From the NCBI RefSeq assembly GCF_014650775.1, contig NZ_BMVP01000006.1:269407-333406 (forward strand): 64,000 nt of DNA, written 5' to 3'. The DNA comes from Streptomyces cirratus (GTDB taxonomy: Bacteria > Actinomycetota > Actinomycetes > Streptomycetales > Streptomycetaceae). Positions 42,871-51,425 of the stretch are shown here, piece after piece (position 1 is the stretch's first letter; every line of letters starts with the position of its first letter). The position numbers and the translations under genes are program-made. Below the pieces are notes generated by a model that did not search any database, had not been told where the DNA came from, and was given only the letters and a program-made list of their open reading frames with translations.

Positions 42871-44253
42871 ATGGCACCCTTCACCAAGGCGGCCACGGCA
42901 CTTGCCGCGCTGCGCGAGGATCTGGCCGGGGAGGTCTTCGCCCCCGGTGATCCGGGTTACGACGAGGCCCGCACCGTCTTCAACGCGATGATCGACCGCA
43001 GGCCGGCCGTCATCGCGCAGTGCGAGAGCGTTTCCGACGTCGTGACCGCCGTGCGGTTCGCGCGGGACCTGGACCTGCACGTCGCGGTGCGCGGAGGCGG
43101 CCACAGCGTCGCCGGGATGGCCGTCAACGACGGCGGTGTCGTCATCGACCTGCGCCGGATGCACGAGGTGACCGTCCACCCGGCGGCGAAGGCCGTACGG
43201 GTCGAGGGCGGGGCCACGATGAGTCACCTGGACCGGGCCTGCCAGCCGTACGACCTGGCGACCACCGGCGGCCGGGCTTCCACGACCGGCGTGGGCGGCT
43301 TCGTCCTGGGCGGCGGAACGGGCTGGCTGGACCGCACGTTCGGGCTGGCCGTGGACAACCTGCTGGGCGCGGAACTGGTCACGGCGGACGGAAACGTGGT
43401 GGAGGCCACCGCCGAAGAGAACCCGGAACTGTTCTGGGCCCTGCACGGCGGCGGCGGGAACTTCGGCGTCGCCACCTCGCTGACCCTGCGCCTGCACGAC
43501 CTGCCGGCCATGTCCATCGCGTTCCTGCTCTACCGGCCCGAGCACGGCCCCGACGTCATCCGCGCGTTCCGGGAGGTCGTCGCGGCCGGACCCCCCGAGG
43601 TGAGCGGCGCCGCCCTCTACCTGACCGGGCCGCCCGAGGAGTTCGTCCCGCCGCACCTGGTGGGGAAGCTGATGACGGGTGCGCTCGTGACGTACACGGG
43701 CCCCGAGGACGAGGTCCGCAAGCTCGCCGAGCCGCTCCTGGCGATCCCGCACGAGGTGGAGATGGTGACGGGCATCCCCTACGCCGATCTCCAATGCATG
43801 CTCGACGACCCGCCCGACATGCGGAACTACTGGTCGGCCGAGTACCTGACCGGGCTGCCGGACGAGTTCGTGGACGTCTTCTGCGCCCGGGGCGAGGCCA
43901 TGCCGGTACCCACGGGCACCCAGCACCTGGTGATGCCGCAGGGCGGCGCGATCGCCTCCGGCCCCAAGGAGTGGCCGGTGCCCTACCGCGACGCGCCCTG
44001 GGCCGTGCACCCCTTCGGCATCTGGCAGGACCCGGCCGACGACGAGCGGTGCCGCCAGTGGGTCAAGGACGTCCGCGCCGACGCCCGGCCGTGGAGCACC
44101 GGCGCGGTGTACCTCAACTTCACCGGCGACGAGGGCGCGGAGCGGGTGGCCGCCGGGCTCGGCGCCGAGAACCTGGCCCGGCTGGGTGCGGTGAAGCGGC
44201 GGTACGACCCGGACAACGTGTTCCGCTTCAACCACAACATCAAGCCGCTGTAG
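42871..44253 (+). CDS. FAD-linked oxidoreductase, berberine-bridge-enzyme type
   Basis: This 460-residue flavoprotein has an N-terminal PCMH FAD-binding domain (VAVRGGGHSVAGMAVNDGG, VGGFVLGGGTGWLDRTFG) and a C-terminal BBE motif (RRYDPDNVFRFNHNI). His78 in GGHS is the expected covalent FAD attachment site. The Cys that gives a second FAD link in some relatives is replaced by a Gly-rich loop, so single attachment is likely. No signal peptide is present. AGGAGGGG precedes the ATG. It is convergent, three bases apart, with the amine oxidase gene. Substrate is unknown; relatives oxidise sugars, alkaloids or polyketides. Confidence 0.9.
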   Translation: MAPFTKAATALAALREDLAGEVFAPGDPGYDEARTVFNAMIDRRPAVIAQCESVSDVVTAVRFARDLDLHVAVRGGGHSVAGMAVNDGGVVIDLRRMHEVTVHPAAKAVRVEGGATMSHLDRACQPYDLATTGGRASTTGVGGFVLGGGTGWLDRTFGLAVDNLLGAELVTADGNVVEATAEENPELFWALHGGGGNFGVATSLTLRLHDLPAMSIAFLLYRPEHGPDVIRAFREVVAAGPPEVSGAALYLTGPPEEFVPPHLVGKLMTGALVTYTGPEDEVRKLAEPLLAIPHEVEMVTGIPYADLQCMLDDPPDMRNYWSAEYLTGLPDEFVDVFCARGEAMPVPTGTQHLVMPQGGAIASGPKEWPVPYRDAPWAVHPFGIWQDPADDERCRQWVKDVRADARPWSTGAVYLNFTGDEGAERVAAGLGAENLARLGAVKRRYDPDNVFRFNHNIKPL

Positions 44254-44256
44254 GGG

Positions 44257-45679
44257 TCACGTCAGGGCGGCGATCACCTCCCGTGCCGCCCGCTCGCCCT
44301 CGGTGGCGCCGCCTTCCATGAATCCCTGGAAGTCGTAGCTGCAGTGCTCGCCGCCGATGTGGATCCGGCCCTGGGCGGTGCCCTCGTACTTGGCGTACCG
44401 GTGCAGGTAGCCCGTGGGCCAGTACGAGTACGCGCCCAGCGAGTGCGGGTTCTCGTGCCAGGCCGAGAGCTGGGCCCGCCCGTTCCACGCGGCCTTGGTG
44501 CCGGGGAAGAAGGCGTCGACGCCGGCCAGTACCCGTCCCGCGAGGTCGCGTACGTAGCGGTCGGACTCGGTGGCGAAGGGCGAGCCGGGGGTGAGCGCCC
44601 CGGCGAGGCTGCCGCCGCCGTACTGGAGCAGGATGCCGCCCGTGCCCGGCTGGACCTTGGTGGTGTCCCAGACTTGCTGGACGGGCGAGTCGGTGAAGCA
44701 TTCGCCGGCCGAGACCCCGGGCCAGGGGCCGGTGCCGCGCCAGGGCCGGGCGGTGAACTGCATGTTCAGCTTCGTGCAGTACCCCATGCGGGCGTCGCGC
44801 AGCAGGTTCTTCATCAGCGGGTCGAGGCCGGCCCCGGACAGGTCGATCCGCTGGAACAACGGCAGGGGCAGGCACAGGACCGTGTGGTCGGCGACGACGG
44901 TGCGCACCGATCCCGCGTCGTCGAAGGTCAGGCTCTGGGTGCCGTCGGCCGAGACCCGTACGGCGGTCAGCTCGCGGCCCATCACCAGCGAACCGGCGGG
45001 CAGGGCCTGGGCGATGGCGTTCGGGAGCCGGTCGTTGCCGCCGGTGATGTCGTAGCGCTCGTTCGACAGACCCCAGACGTTGAAGTGCCCCGGGTTGGTC
45101 TGGTAGCCCATCAGCAGGACCAGGGCGAGGGCGGACTGCTGGTCGGTGTCGGCCCCGTACTCGACGTTGTAGGCGACGTCGATGAAGCTGCCGAGCCGCG
45201 AGCCGTGGCCGCCGGGAACGCGGGTCTCGATCCACTCGTACAGGGTCATGTCGTCGAGGGCGGTGCCCGCGGGGGTGGTGTCGATCAGTTCGGCGCCGAT
45301 CTCGGAGGTCTGGCCGTACGCCCAGTGCGTGCGCTGGCTGTACATGCGGCCGCCGACCCTGCTGGGGTTGGCCTCGTAGAGCGTGCAGCCGACGCCCGCG
45401 TCCTTGAGGGTGAGCGCGGCGGTCAGTCCCGATATCCCCGCTCCGACGACGGCGACGCGGGCGGGGTGCGACGGGCGCCTTGGGGGCGGGCGCGGACTCG
45501 GCGGCGGACGCGCCGGCCGAGGAGGCGAGGACGGTCCCGAGACCGAGGGCGGCGGCACGGCCGAGCAGTTCACGCCGGCCGAGTCCGCTGACGTCGTCGA
45601 CGGGCAGGCCGAGGCGGCGGGCCGCGGCGTGTTCGGCGGCGAGCCGGCGGAGCGCGTGCATCTGCGGCGTACGGGCCAT
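44257..45679 (-). pseudogene. Tat-exported flavin amine oxidase with an apparent one-base frameshift
   Basis: Two reading frames together describe one protein. The first, from ATG 45679, encodes MARTPQMHALRRLAAEHAAA and a Tat signal with GRRELLGRAAALGLGTVLAS. The second, continuing to 44257, encodes the FAD fold (VAVVGAGISGLTAALTLKD), the GGR flavin motif and a C-terminal HIGGEHCSYDFQGFMEGG typical of monoamine-oxidase-like enzymes. The frames differ by one surplus base near 45463-45482, in a G-run-rich linker. It may be a real loss, a sequencing error or frame-shifting. If expressed without the first part, a protein starting at 45573 would lack export. It follows an APC permease on the same strand. 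Confidence 0.75.
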
Positions 45680-45714
45680 GGCGGGGGCTCCTTGTGGGTG
45701 GACGGCTCTGCCGG

Positions 45715-47256
45715 TCAGCGGAGGATGGTCGCGGCGACGGACGGGGCGGGGTCCTCGGCGCGTTCGGCGGCGTCCTCCAGCACGACGCGGCCGATGATCT
45801 CGTAGCGCTCGGGGGCCTTGAGCTTGAGCCACAGGCCCAGTCCCAGGCCGCCGAAGAAGACGACGCCGACGATCCACGGGATGAGGGTGAAGAAGAAGGA
45901 GTCGGCGGCCAGCCCGGCGGCGGTCTCCATGTTGACCACCAGCAGGACGACCACGGCGGCCATCGCGATCCCGCCGGCCAGGGGGGCCGTGAACGTCTTG
46001 AACCAGTGCCGGTCCTCGGGGTGGTTGCGCCGGAAGTAGCCGATCACGGCGAAGGAGCACAGGGTCTGGACGATGAGGATCGCCATCGTGCCGAGGATGG
46101 CGAGCAGGGTGTAGAGGTGGATGTACGGGTCCTGGCCGGTGACCCAGAACAGCGCGACCAGGGCAGTGGCGATGGCGGTCTGCACGACCGAGGAGACGTA
46201 CGGGGAACCGTGCTCGGCGTGCGTGCGGCCGAGAGCGGGGTGCAGGAAGCCCTCGCGGCCGATGGCGTACAGATAGCGGGCGGCGCACTGGTGGAAGGCC
46301 ATGCCGCAGGCGAACGAGCCGGTCAGCAGCAGCCACTGGAAGGCGTTCACGGCCCAGCCGCCGATGAAGGTCTCGGTGGGGGCGAAGAACAGGTCGAGCG
46401 GGCTCGCGGAGGCCGAGAGTTCCACCGACTCGGCCAGGCCGTTGCCGGCGATGGTCATCCAGGAGACGTAGATGTAGAAGAGGCCGACGCCGACGACCGA
46501 GATCAAGGTCGCCTTGGGGATGACGCGCTTCGGGTCGCGGGATTCCTCCCCGTACATCGCGGTGGATTCGAAGCCCACCCAGGACCAGAAGGCGAAGAAG
46601 AGGCCGAGCCCGGCGGAGGTGCCCGTGAAGGCGTTCTTCGGGTTGACCGGCTCGACGGGGATGCCGTCGGGGCCGCCGCCCGCGATCAGGACGGCGGTGG
46701 CGACGGCGAAGAGCACGGCGATCTCTGCGACCAGCATCACCCCGAGGGCCTTGGCGGTGAGGTTGATGTCGAAGTGGGCGGCGACGGCGGTGACGGCGAG
46801 CATCGCCGCGGCGTAGAGCACCCAGGGCAGTTCGACGCCGAGCTGGTCGTGGACGGTGGTCTTCGCGAAGTAGGAGAACACGCCGACGATCGAGGCCTCG
46901 AAGACGATGTAGGCGAGCACGGCGAGCATGCCGGAGGCCATGCCGGCGATCCGGCCGAGGCCGTGGGAGATGTACCCGTAGAACGCGCCGGCGGCGGTGA
47001 TGCGCTTGGCCATGGCGACGTACCCGACGGCGAAGACGGTGAGCACGGCGGTCGCGAAGAGGTATCCGGCAGGGGCTCCGACGCCGTTGCCGAAGCCGAC
47101 CGCGATGGGGAGGTTGCCGGTCATCGCGGTGATCGGGGCGGCGGTGGCGACGGCCATGAAGACCACCCCGACCAGGCCGACGGAGTTGGCTTTGAGCCGG
47201 TGGACCTGAGGTGGTGCGGCCGCCGCGGGCGGGGTGCCGGTGGCATCTGCGCTCAT
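45715..47256 (-). CDS. APC-family amino acid/amine permease
   Basis: This 513-residue membrane protein has about 12 helices and the APC-type N-terminal LKANSVGLVGVVFMAVATAA and PITAM segment. FFAFWSWVGFESTAMYGEES is typical of amino acid and polyamine importers. It ends 36 bases upstream of the amine oxidase start on the same strand, so the two are probably co-transcribed: import followed by extracytoplasmic or cytoplasmic amine oxidation. It diverges from the PucR regulator gene, which is likely to control it. Substrate is not known. Confidence 0.9.
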   Translation of the reverse strand: MSADATGTPPAAAAPPQVHRLKANSVGLVGVVFMAVATAAPITAMTGNLPIAVGFGNGVGAPAGYLFATAVLTVFAVGYVAMAKRITAAGAFYGYISHGLGRIAGMASGMLAVLAYIVFEASIVGVFSYFAKTTVHDQLGVELPWVLYAAAMLAVTAVAAHFDINLTAKALGVMLVAEIAVLFAVATAVLIAGGGPDGIPVEPVNPKNAFTGTSAGLGLFFAFWSWVGFESTAMYGEESRDPKRVIPKATLISVVGVGLFYIYVSWMTIAGNGLAESVELSASASPLDLFFAPTETFIGGWAVNAFQWLLLTGSFACGMAFHQCAARYLYAIGREGFLHPALGRTHAEHGSPYVSSVVQTAIATALVALFWVTGQDPYIHLYTLLAILGTMAILIVQTLCSFAVIGYFRRNHPEDRHWFKTFTAPLAGGIAMAAVVVLLVVNMETAAGLAADSFFFTLIPWIVGVVFFGGLGLGLWLKLKAPERYEIIGRVVLEDAAERAEDPAPSVAATILR

Positions 47257-47298
47257 GCCGTCCTCGTTCCTGTCGGGAAGGGAGTCACTGCGGGAGGG

Positions 47299-47323
47299 GC
47301 GTCACTCTGTCGTCGCGTGACGC
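47299..47323. promoter_or_regulatory. Inverted repeat between the permease and PucR genes
   Basis: GCGTCAC and GTGACGC are separated by 11 bases, 43 bases upstream of the permease start. The position is suitable for a PucR or other operator. Confidence 0.4.
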
Positions 47324-47456
47324 ACACCACAATCGGCAGGCAGTCCGATAATCTCCTTGCGTGTCATACGAGTTGTCGGGCCGGAAGGGGACAGATCGGG
47401 CTCCGCAACCGCCCGGTGATGTGCGCGGAACACGACGGGCGGTACCGTCCCGCGAT

Positions 47457-49079
47457 ATGGACAATCAGGGCGGCATCACCGTTCAGCGGGCGCTGGAACT
47501 GCCGGGGCTGCGCAGCGGACTGCCGGAGGTGGTGGCCTGCGCCGACCGCCTGGGGCGCACGGTGCGCTGGGTGCACGCGGGCGAGGTCCCCAACATCGCG
47601 TCGCTGCTCAAGGGCGGCGAGCTGCTGCTGACCACCGGGCTGGGGCTGGGCACCCGGCCCGCCGAGCAGCGGGCCTTCGTACGGCGCCTCGCCGACCGGG
47701 GCATCGCCGCGCTCGTCGTCGAGCTCGGACCCCGCTTCACCCGGCTGCCCGCGACCATCGTCGAGACCGCCCGCGCGGCCGGCCTGCCGCTCGTCCAGCT
47801 GCACCGGGAAGTCCCCTTCGTCACGGTGACGGAGGAGGTCCACACCGAGATCGTCAACGGCCACTACGCGCTGCTCCAGCGCGCCGAGGAAGTCCACCGG
47901 CGGTGTACGGAGGCCCTGTTGGGCGGTGGCGGGATCCCGCAGGTGCTGCGCATCGTGGCCGACTTCACGGCGAACCCGGTCTTCCTGGAGACCCCCGACG
48001 GGCAGCTGCTGTACGCGGCCGGTCCCGCGGGCGGCGACGCCGCGGCGGACCCGCTCCAGGTGTGGGAGGGGCTGCGGGGCCAGCGGGAGGCCGAGCCGTC
48101 CGCCAACACGGTGGTCATCGACGTCCCGGGCGGCGGCCACGGCACGGGCTCGGTCCGCGCGCGGGTCGTGCTGCTGGGCGTCTCGTCGCCGCTGCTGCCG
48201 GTGCACCGGATGGCGGCGGAGCGGACGGCGGGGGTGCTGGCGGTGGTGCTGATGCAGGCCCGCCAGGAGGACGAGCTGGCCGCGCGCGGCCGGGGCGACT
48301 TCCTCACGGACCTGGCCGAGGGGCGCATCTCGGCGGAGGACGCCCCGGCGCAGGCGCGCGTGCTCGGCTTCAAGCCCGGGGCGGGGCCGCTGCTGCCGGT
48401 GGTGATGCGGCTGTCCTCGGCCCTGGGCCCGTCGGGGAACTGGGCGGTGCTGGCCCGGGCGGTCCTGGAGGAGCTGAGCTCGGTGGGCGTCCCGGTCCTC
48501 CTGGGGGTCCGCCCGGTGGAGGGAAGGGTCCCCCTGCTGGTCTCTCTGCGCTCGGAGTCGGAGCGCACGACGGTGGCGGACCGGGTGGCGGCCGCGCTGC
48601 GGGCGGGGGTGGAGCGCGCCGGCCTGGACCGGGCGGGGGCGCCGCCGGCGGTGGTGGTCGGCGTCTCCGGCAGCTGGGCGGCGGCCTCCGCGGGCCTGCG
48701 GCACGCGGCGGAGACGGCGACGGCCGCCCATGGCCTGCCGGCCCGGCCCTGGTATGACGCGCGCCGCCTGGACATCGACCTGCTGCTGTGGCGGCTGCGG
48801 GAGCACCCCGACCTGGCGGCGTTCGTGGACCGCGCGATCGGCGCGCTACGGGTGCACGACGCCGCGTCGCGGCCGCCTCTGCTGCCGACGCTGGAGACGT
48901 ACCTGGCCCACGCCGGCCGCAAGGCGGAGACGGCCCGCGAGCTCCACCTGAACCGCCAGACCCTGTACAACCGCCTGGCCCGCATCTCGGAGCTCCTGGG
49001 CACGGACCTGGACGACCCCGAGACGGTCCTCTCCCTCAGCCTCGCCCTCCGCGCCCGCCGCCACGCCGCCCCTTTCTGA
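47457..49079 (+). CDS. PucR-family transcriptional regulator
   Basis: This 540-residue regulator has an N-terminal PucR ligand domain (TVQRALELPGLRSGLPEVVA, GELLLTTGLGLG) and a middle GGDEF-like fold. A C-terminal PucR helix-turn-helix (YLAHAGRKAETARELHLNRQ, TLYNRLARISELLG) completes it. Such proteins respond to purines, amino acids or amines. ATG at 47457 puts the PucR domain at the start; a GTG at 47361 in the same frame would add 32 residues without family similarity. It is divergent from the APC permease/amine oxidase pair. Its last codons and stop lie inside the first unit of a tandem repeat. Confidence 0.9.
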   Translation: MDNQGGITVQRALELPGLRSGLPEVVACADRLGRTVRWVHAGEVPNIASLLKGGELLLTTGLGLGTRPAEQRAFVRRLADRGIAALVVELGPRFTRLPATIVETARAAGLPLVQLHREVPFVTVTEEVHTEIVNGHYALLQRAEEVHRRCTEALLGGGGIPQVLRIVADFTANPVFLETPDGQLLYAAGPAGGDAAADPLQVWEGLRGQREAEPSANTVVIDVPGGGHGTGSVRARVVLLGVSSPLLPVHRMAAERTAGVLAVVLMQARQEDELAARGRGDFLTDLAEGRISAEDAPAQARVLGFKPGAGPLLPVVMRLSSALGPSGNWAVLARAVLEELSSVGVPVLLGVRPVEGRVPLLVSLRSESERTTVADRVAAALRAGVERAGLDRAGAPPAVVVGVSGSWAAASAGLRHAAETATAAHGLPARPWYDARRLDIDLLLWRLREHPDLAAFVDRAIGALRVHDAASRPPLLPTLETYLAHAGRKAETARELHLNRQTLYNRLARISELLGTDLDDPETVLSLSLALRARRHAAPF

Positions 49080-49236
49080 CGCGCCGCCGCACGGCTCGGC
49101 GCCGCCCCTTTCTGACGCGCCGCTCGCACGGCTCGGCGCGAGGGCGCCACCCCTTTTGACGCGCCGCCCGCACGGCTCGGCGCGAGGGCGCCACCCCTTT
49201 TGACGCGCCGCTCGCACGGCTCGGCGCGAGGGCGCC
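49069..49236. repeat. Four tandem 36-45 bp units at the PucR 3' end
   Basis: Units begin with CCCCTTT at 49069, 49105, 49150 and 49194. Each continues TGACGCGCCGC and CGCACGGCTCGG. The TGA of the PucR gene is within the first unit, and later units repeat the same TGA context. Three units also carry GGCGCGAGGGCGCC, which can fold. Confidence 0.9.
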
Positions 49237-49345
49237 TTACCGGCTTCGCGCCGCTGCGCCGGACTCCGTCCGGCGGAGCCGGGGCGGGGTTGCGGGCCAC
49301 GGCCGCCGGTGGCCGCGGCCCGCAGCGGACGAACCGGCCGTCGTC

Positions 49346-50072
49346 CTGGGGCTCCGCCCCAGACCCCGCGCCTCAAACGCCGGCGAGGCTGGATTTGCCG
49401 GCGCCCGCCACCACCAGCCCACCGGCGCTTGAGGCGCAGGCCGGCACAAGCAGCCCCGCCGGCGTTCGAAGCGCGGGAACCGGACCGAGCCCACAACACC
49501 AGCCCCACGAGCGTTCGAGGCGCGGGGGCCGGGCCGAGCCCGCAATACCAGCCCCACCGGCGATTGAGGCGCAGGCCGGCATGAACAGCCCCACCCGCGT
49601 TCGAGGCGCAGGACCGGACCGAGCCCGCAACACCAGCCCCGCCGGCGATTGAGGCGCAGGCCGGCACAAGCAGCCCCGCCGGCGTTCGAAGCGCGGGGAC
49701 CGGGCCGAGCCCGCAATACCAGCCCCACCGGCGCTTGAGCCGCAGGACCGGGCCGAGCACGCGATACCAGCCCCGCCGGCGATTGAGGCGCGGGCCGGCA
49801 TGAACAGCCCCACCGGCGCTCGAGGCGCAGGGGCCGGGCCAAGCCCGCAATACCAGCCCCACCGGCGATTGAGGCGCAGGCCGGCATGAACAGCCCCACC
49901 CGCGTTCGAGGCGCAGGACCGGACCGAGCCCGCAATACCAGCCCCGCCGGCGATTGAGGCGGAGGCCGGCACAAGCAGCCCCGCCGGCGTTCGAAGCGCG
50001 GGGACCGGGCCGTGCCCGCGACACCAGCCCCGCCGGCGATTGAGGCGCGGGGGCTGGGGCGGAGGCCCAGGG
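49346..50072. repeat. Array of about 16 copies of a GC-rich intergenic repeat
   Basis: Fifteen direct units sharing AGCCCCRCCGGCGNTTGAGG start at 49416, 49452, 49501, 49550, 49587, 49635, 49672, 49721, 49769, 49806, 49855, 49892, 49940, 49977 and 50026. Spacings are of two kinds, 36-37 and 48-49 bases, largely alternating. A 171-bp block (49550-49720) recurs at 49855-50025 with about five differences. One inverted unit with a GGGGCTCCGCCCC hairpin precedes the array (49346-49392). The last direct unit runs into a related hairpin arm. No promoter, transposase or true gene lies inside. Confidence 0.92.
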
Positions 50073-50136
50073 AACGGGGGAAGGGCGGGGAGGGGACAGC
50101 CCCGCAGGGCCCTGACCACCGGCACCGCAGGGCGGG

Positions 50137-51267
50137 TCAGGCTCGGCGGCGGGCCGTCAGTTCGTCGTAGACCGACAGGACCTGGGCCACCGTGTCGTCC
50201 TCCGAGGGCCACGTCGCCGCCTGCGCACGCCCCGCCGCGGCGAGAGCCACCCGGCGGGCGGGGTCCGCGAGCAGGGCCGTCACCGCGGACGCCAGCGCCC
50301 CCGCGTCCCCGTACGGCACCAGCACCGCCGCCTCCCCGACCAGTTCCGGCACGCCCCCCACCCGCGTGGCCACCAGCGCCACCCCCGCCCGCAGGGCCTC
50401 CTGCGCCAGCAGCGACCTGCCCTCCCAGCGGCTCGGCAGCACCGCCACGTCCGCCGCCGCCAGCAGCCGGTCCGCGTCCCGGCGCCGCCCCAGCAGCCGC
50501 ACCGGCAGGCCCTCCGCCTCGATGCGCCGGGTCAGCTCCGCCCGCAGCGGCCCCTCCCCCGCGATCACCAGCAGCGGTACGGGGTCCAGCGCCCGCCACT
50601 CCCGCGCCGCCTCCAGCAGCAGCCCGTACCCCCGCCGCGCCACCAGGCTGCCGACCGCGATCACCAACGGCCGCTCCACCACCCCCAGTTCCGCCCGCAC
50701 CTTCTCCGGCTCCACGGCCGGCTCCGGCCCCGCCGCCACCGGTACGGCCACCGCTGCCAGCCGGGCGTCCCGCGCCCCGCGCAGCCGTGCCAGGTCGACC
50801 TGGTCGGAAGAGGCGCCCAGCACCACGGACGCCGCCCGCGCCACGTGCCGTTCCATCAGCCGGCTCATCTGTCCGAGCGGGCCGGCCGCTTCGGGGGCGC
50901 CGCCGTGCCAGGTCACCACCAGCGGTGCCCGCCGTCCGGGCCGGTATCCGCGCAGCGCCAGCGCGGCCCGCATCCCCGCCCGCACCCCGTGCGCGTGCAC
51001 CAGGTCGGCCCCCGCACAGGCGGCCCGCAGAGCGGCCGCCGCGTCGGGCGTGAACTCGGCCCCGGCGCCGGTGAAGTCGTACGCGCCTTCCGCCTCGGCG
51101 GGGGCGCACACCGTGACCCGTACGCCCCGCGCGGCGAGCCCCGTCGCGAGGGAGCGCACGTGCGCACAGCTCCCCGCCCCGGCACCACCCAGGACTTGGA
51201 CGGTACGCAGCGGTTCACGCCCGTACGGCTGCGCGGGCACGGGTGACGAAACCGGGGAGCTGCTCAC
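50137..51267 (-). CDS. Family 4 glycosyltransferase
   Basis: This 376-residue GT-B enzyme has an N-terminal domain with RTVQVLGGAGAGSCAHVRSL and DLVHAHGVRAGMRAALAL. The C-terminal sugar-nucleotide domain has VGSLVARRGYGLLLEA, GEGPLRAELTRRIE and the GT4 signature VLPSRWEGRSLLAQEALRAG, with its E-x7-E pair. GTG at 51267 has GGAG nine bases upstream; an upstream open extension is poorly family-like. It lies downstream of recN on the same strand, 158 bases away, with the repeat array beyond its 3' end. Acceptor is unknown. Confidence 0.88.
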   Translation of the reverse strand: MSSSPVSSPVPAQPYGREPLRTVQVLGGAGAGSCAHVRSLATGLAARGVRVTVCAPAEAEGAYDFTGAGAEFTPDAAAALRAACAGADLVHAHGVRAGMRAALALRGYRPGRRAPLVVTWHGGAPEAAGPLGQMSRLMERHVARAASVVLGASSDQVDLARLRGARDARLAAVAVPVAAGPEPAVEPEKVRAELGVVERPLVIAVGSLVARRGYGLLLEAAREWRALDPVPLLVIAGEGPLRAELTRRIEAEGLPVRLLGRRRDADRLLAAADVAVLPSRWEGRSLLAQEALRAGVALVATRVGGVPELVGEAAVLVPYGDAGALASAVTALLADPARRVALAAAGRAQAATWPSEDDTVAQVLSVYDELTARRRA

Positions 51268-51425
51268 GGGCCGAAGCTCCAGGGTGAGGGAGTCAGAGAC
51301 GTCGCCCAGGATGCCAGTCCGCACGCGCGTTCCGTGCCCATACGGGCGCGGATCCCGCGGGAGATGGCGCCGGGCACCCCCCGGCCTCACCCACACGGGC
51401 GACAGCCGGGCCGCCCCCGGGACGT

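Noticed and set aside
49346..50072. CRISPR array
   Set aside because: Unit lengths alternate, spacers are themselves repeated, and no cas genes are present.
48846..51109. Several minus-strand open frames of 245-578 codons across the repeat array
   Set aside because: They arise from repeat composition lacking TA-rich stops, change frame with unit length, and overlap the real glycosyltransferase and PucR genes.
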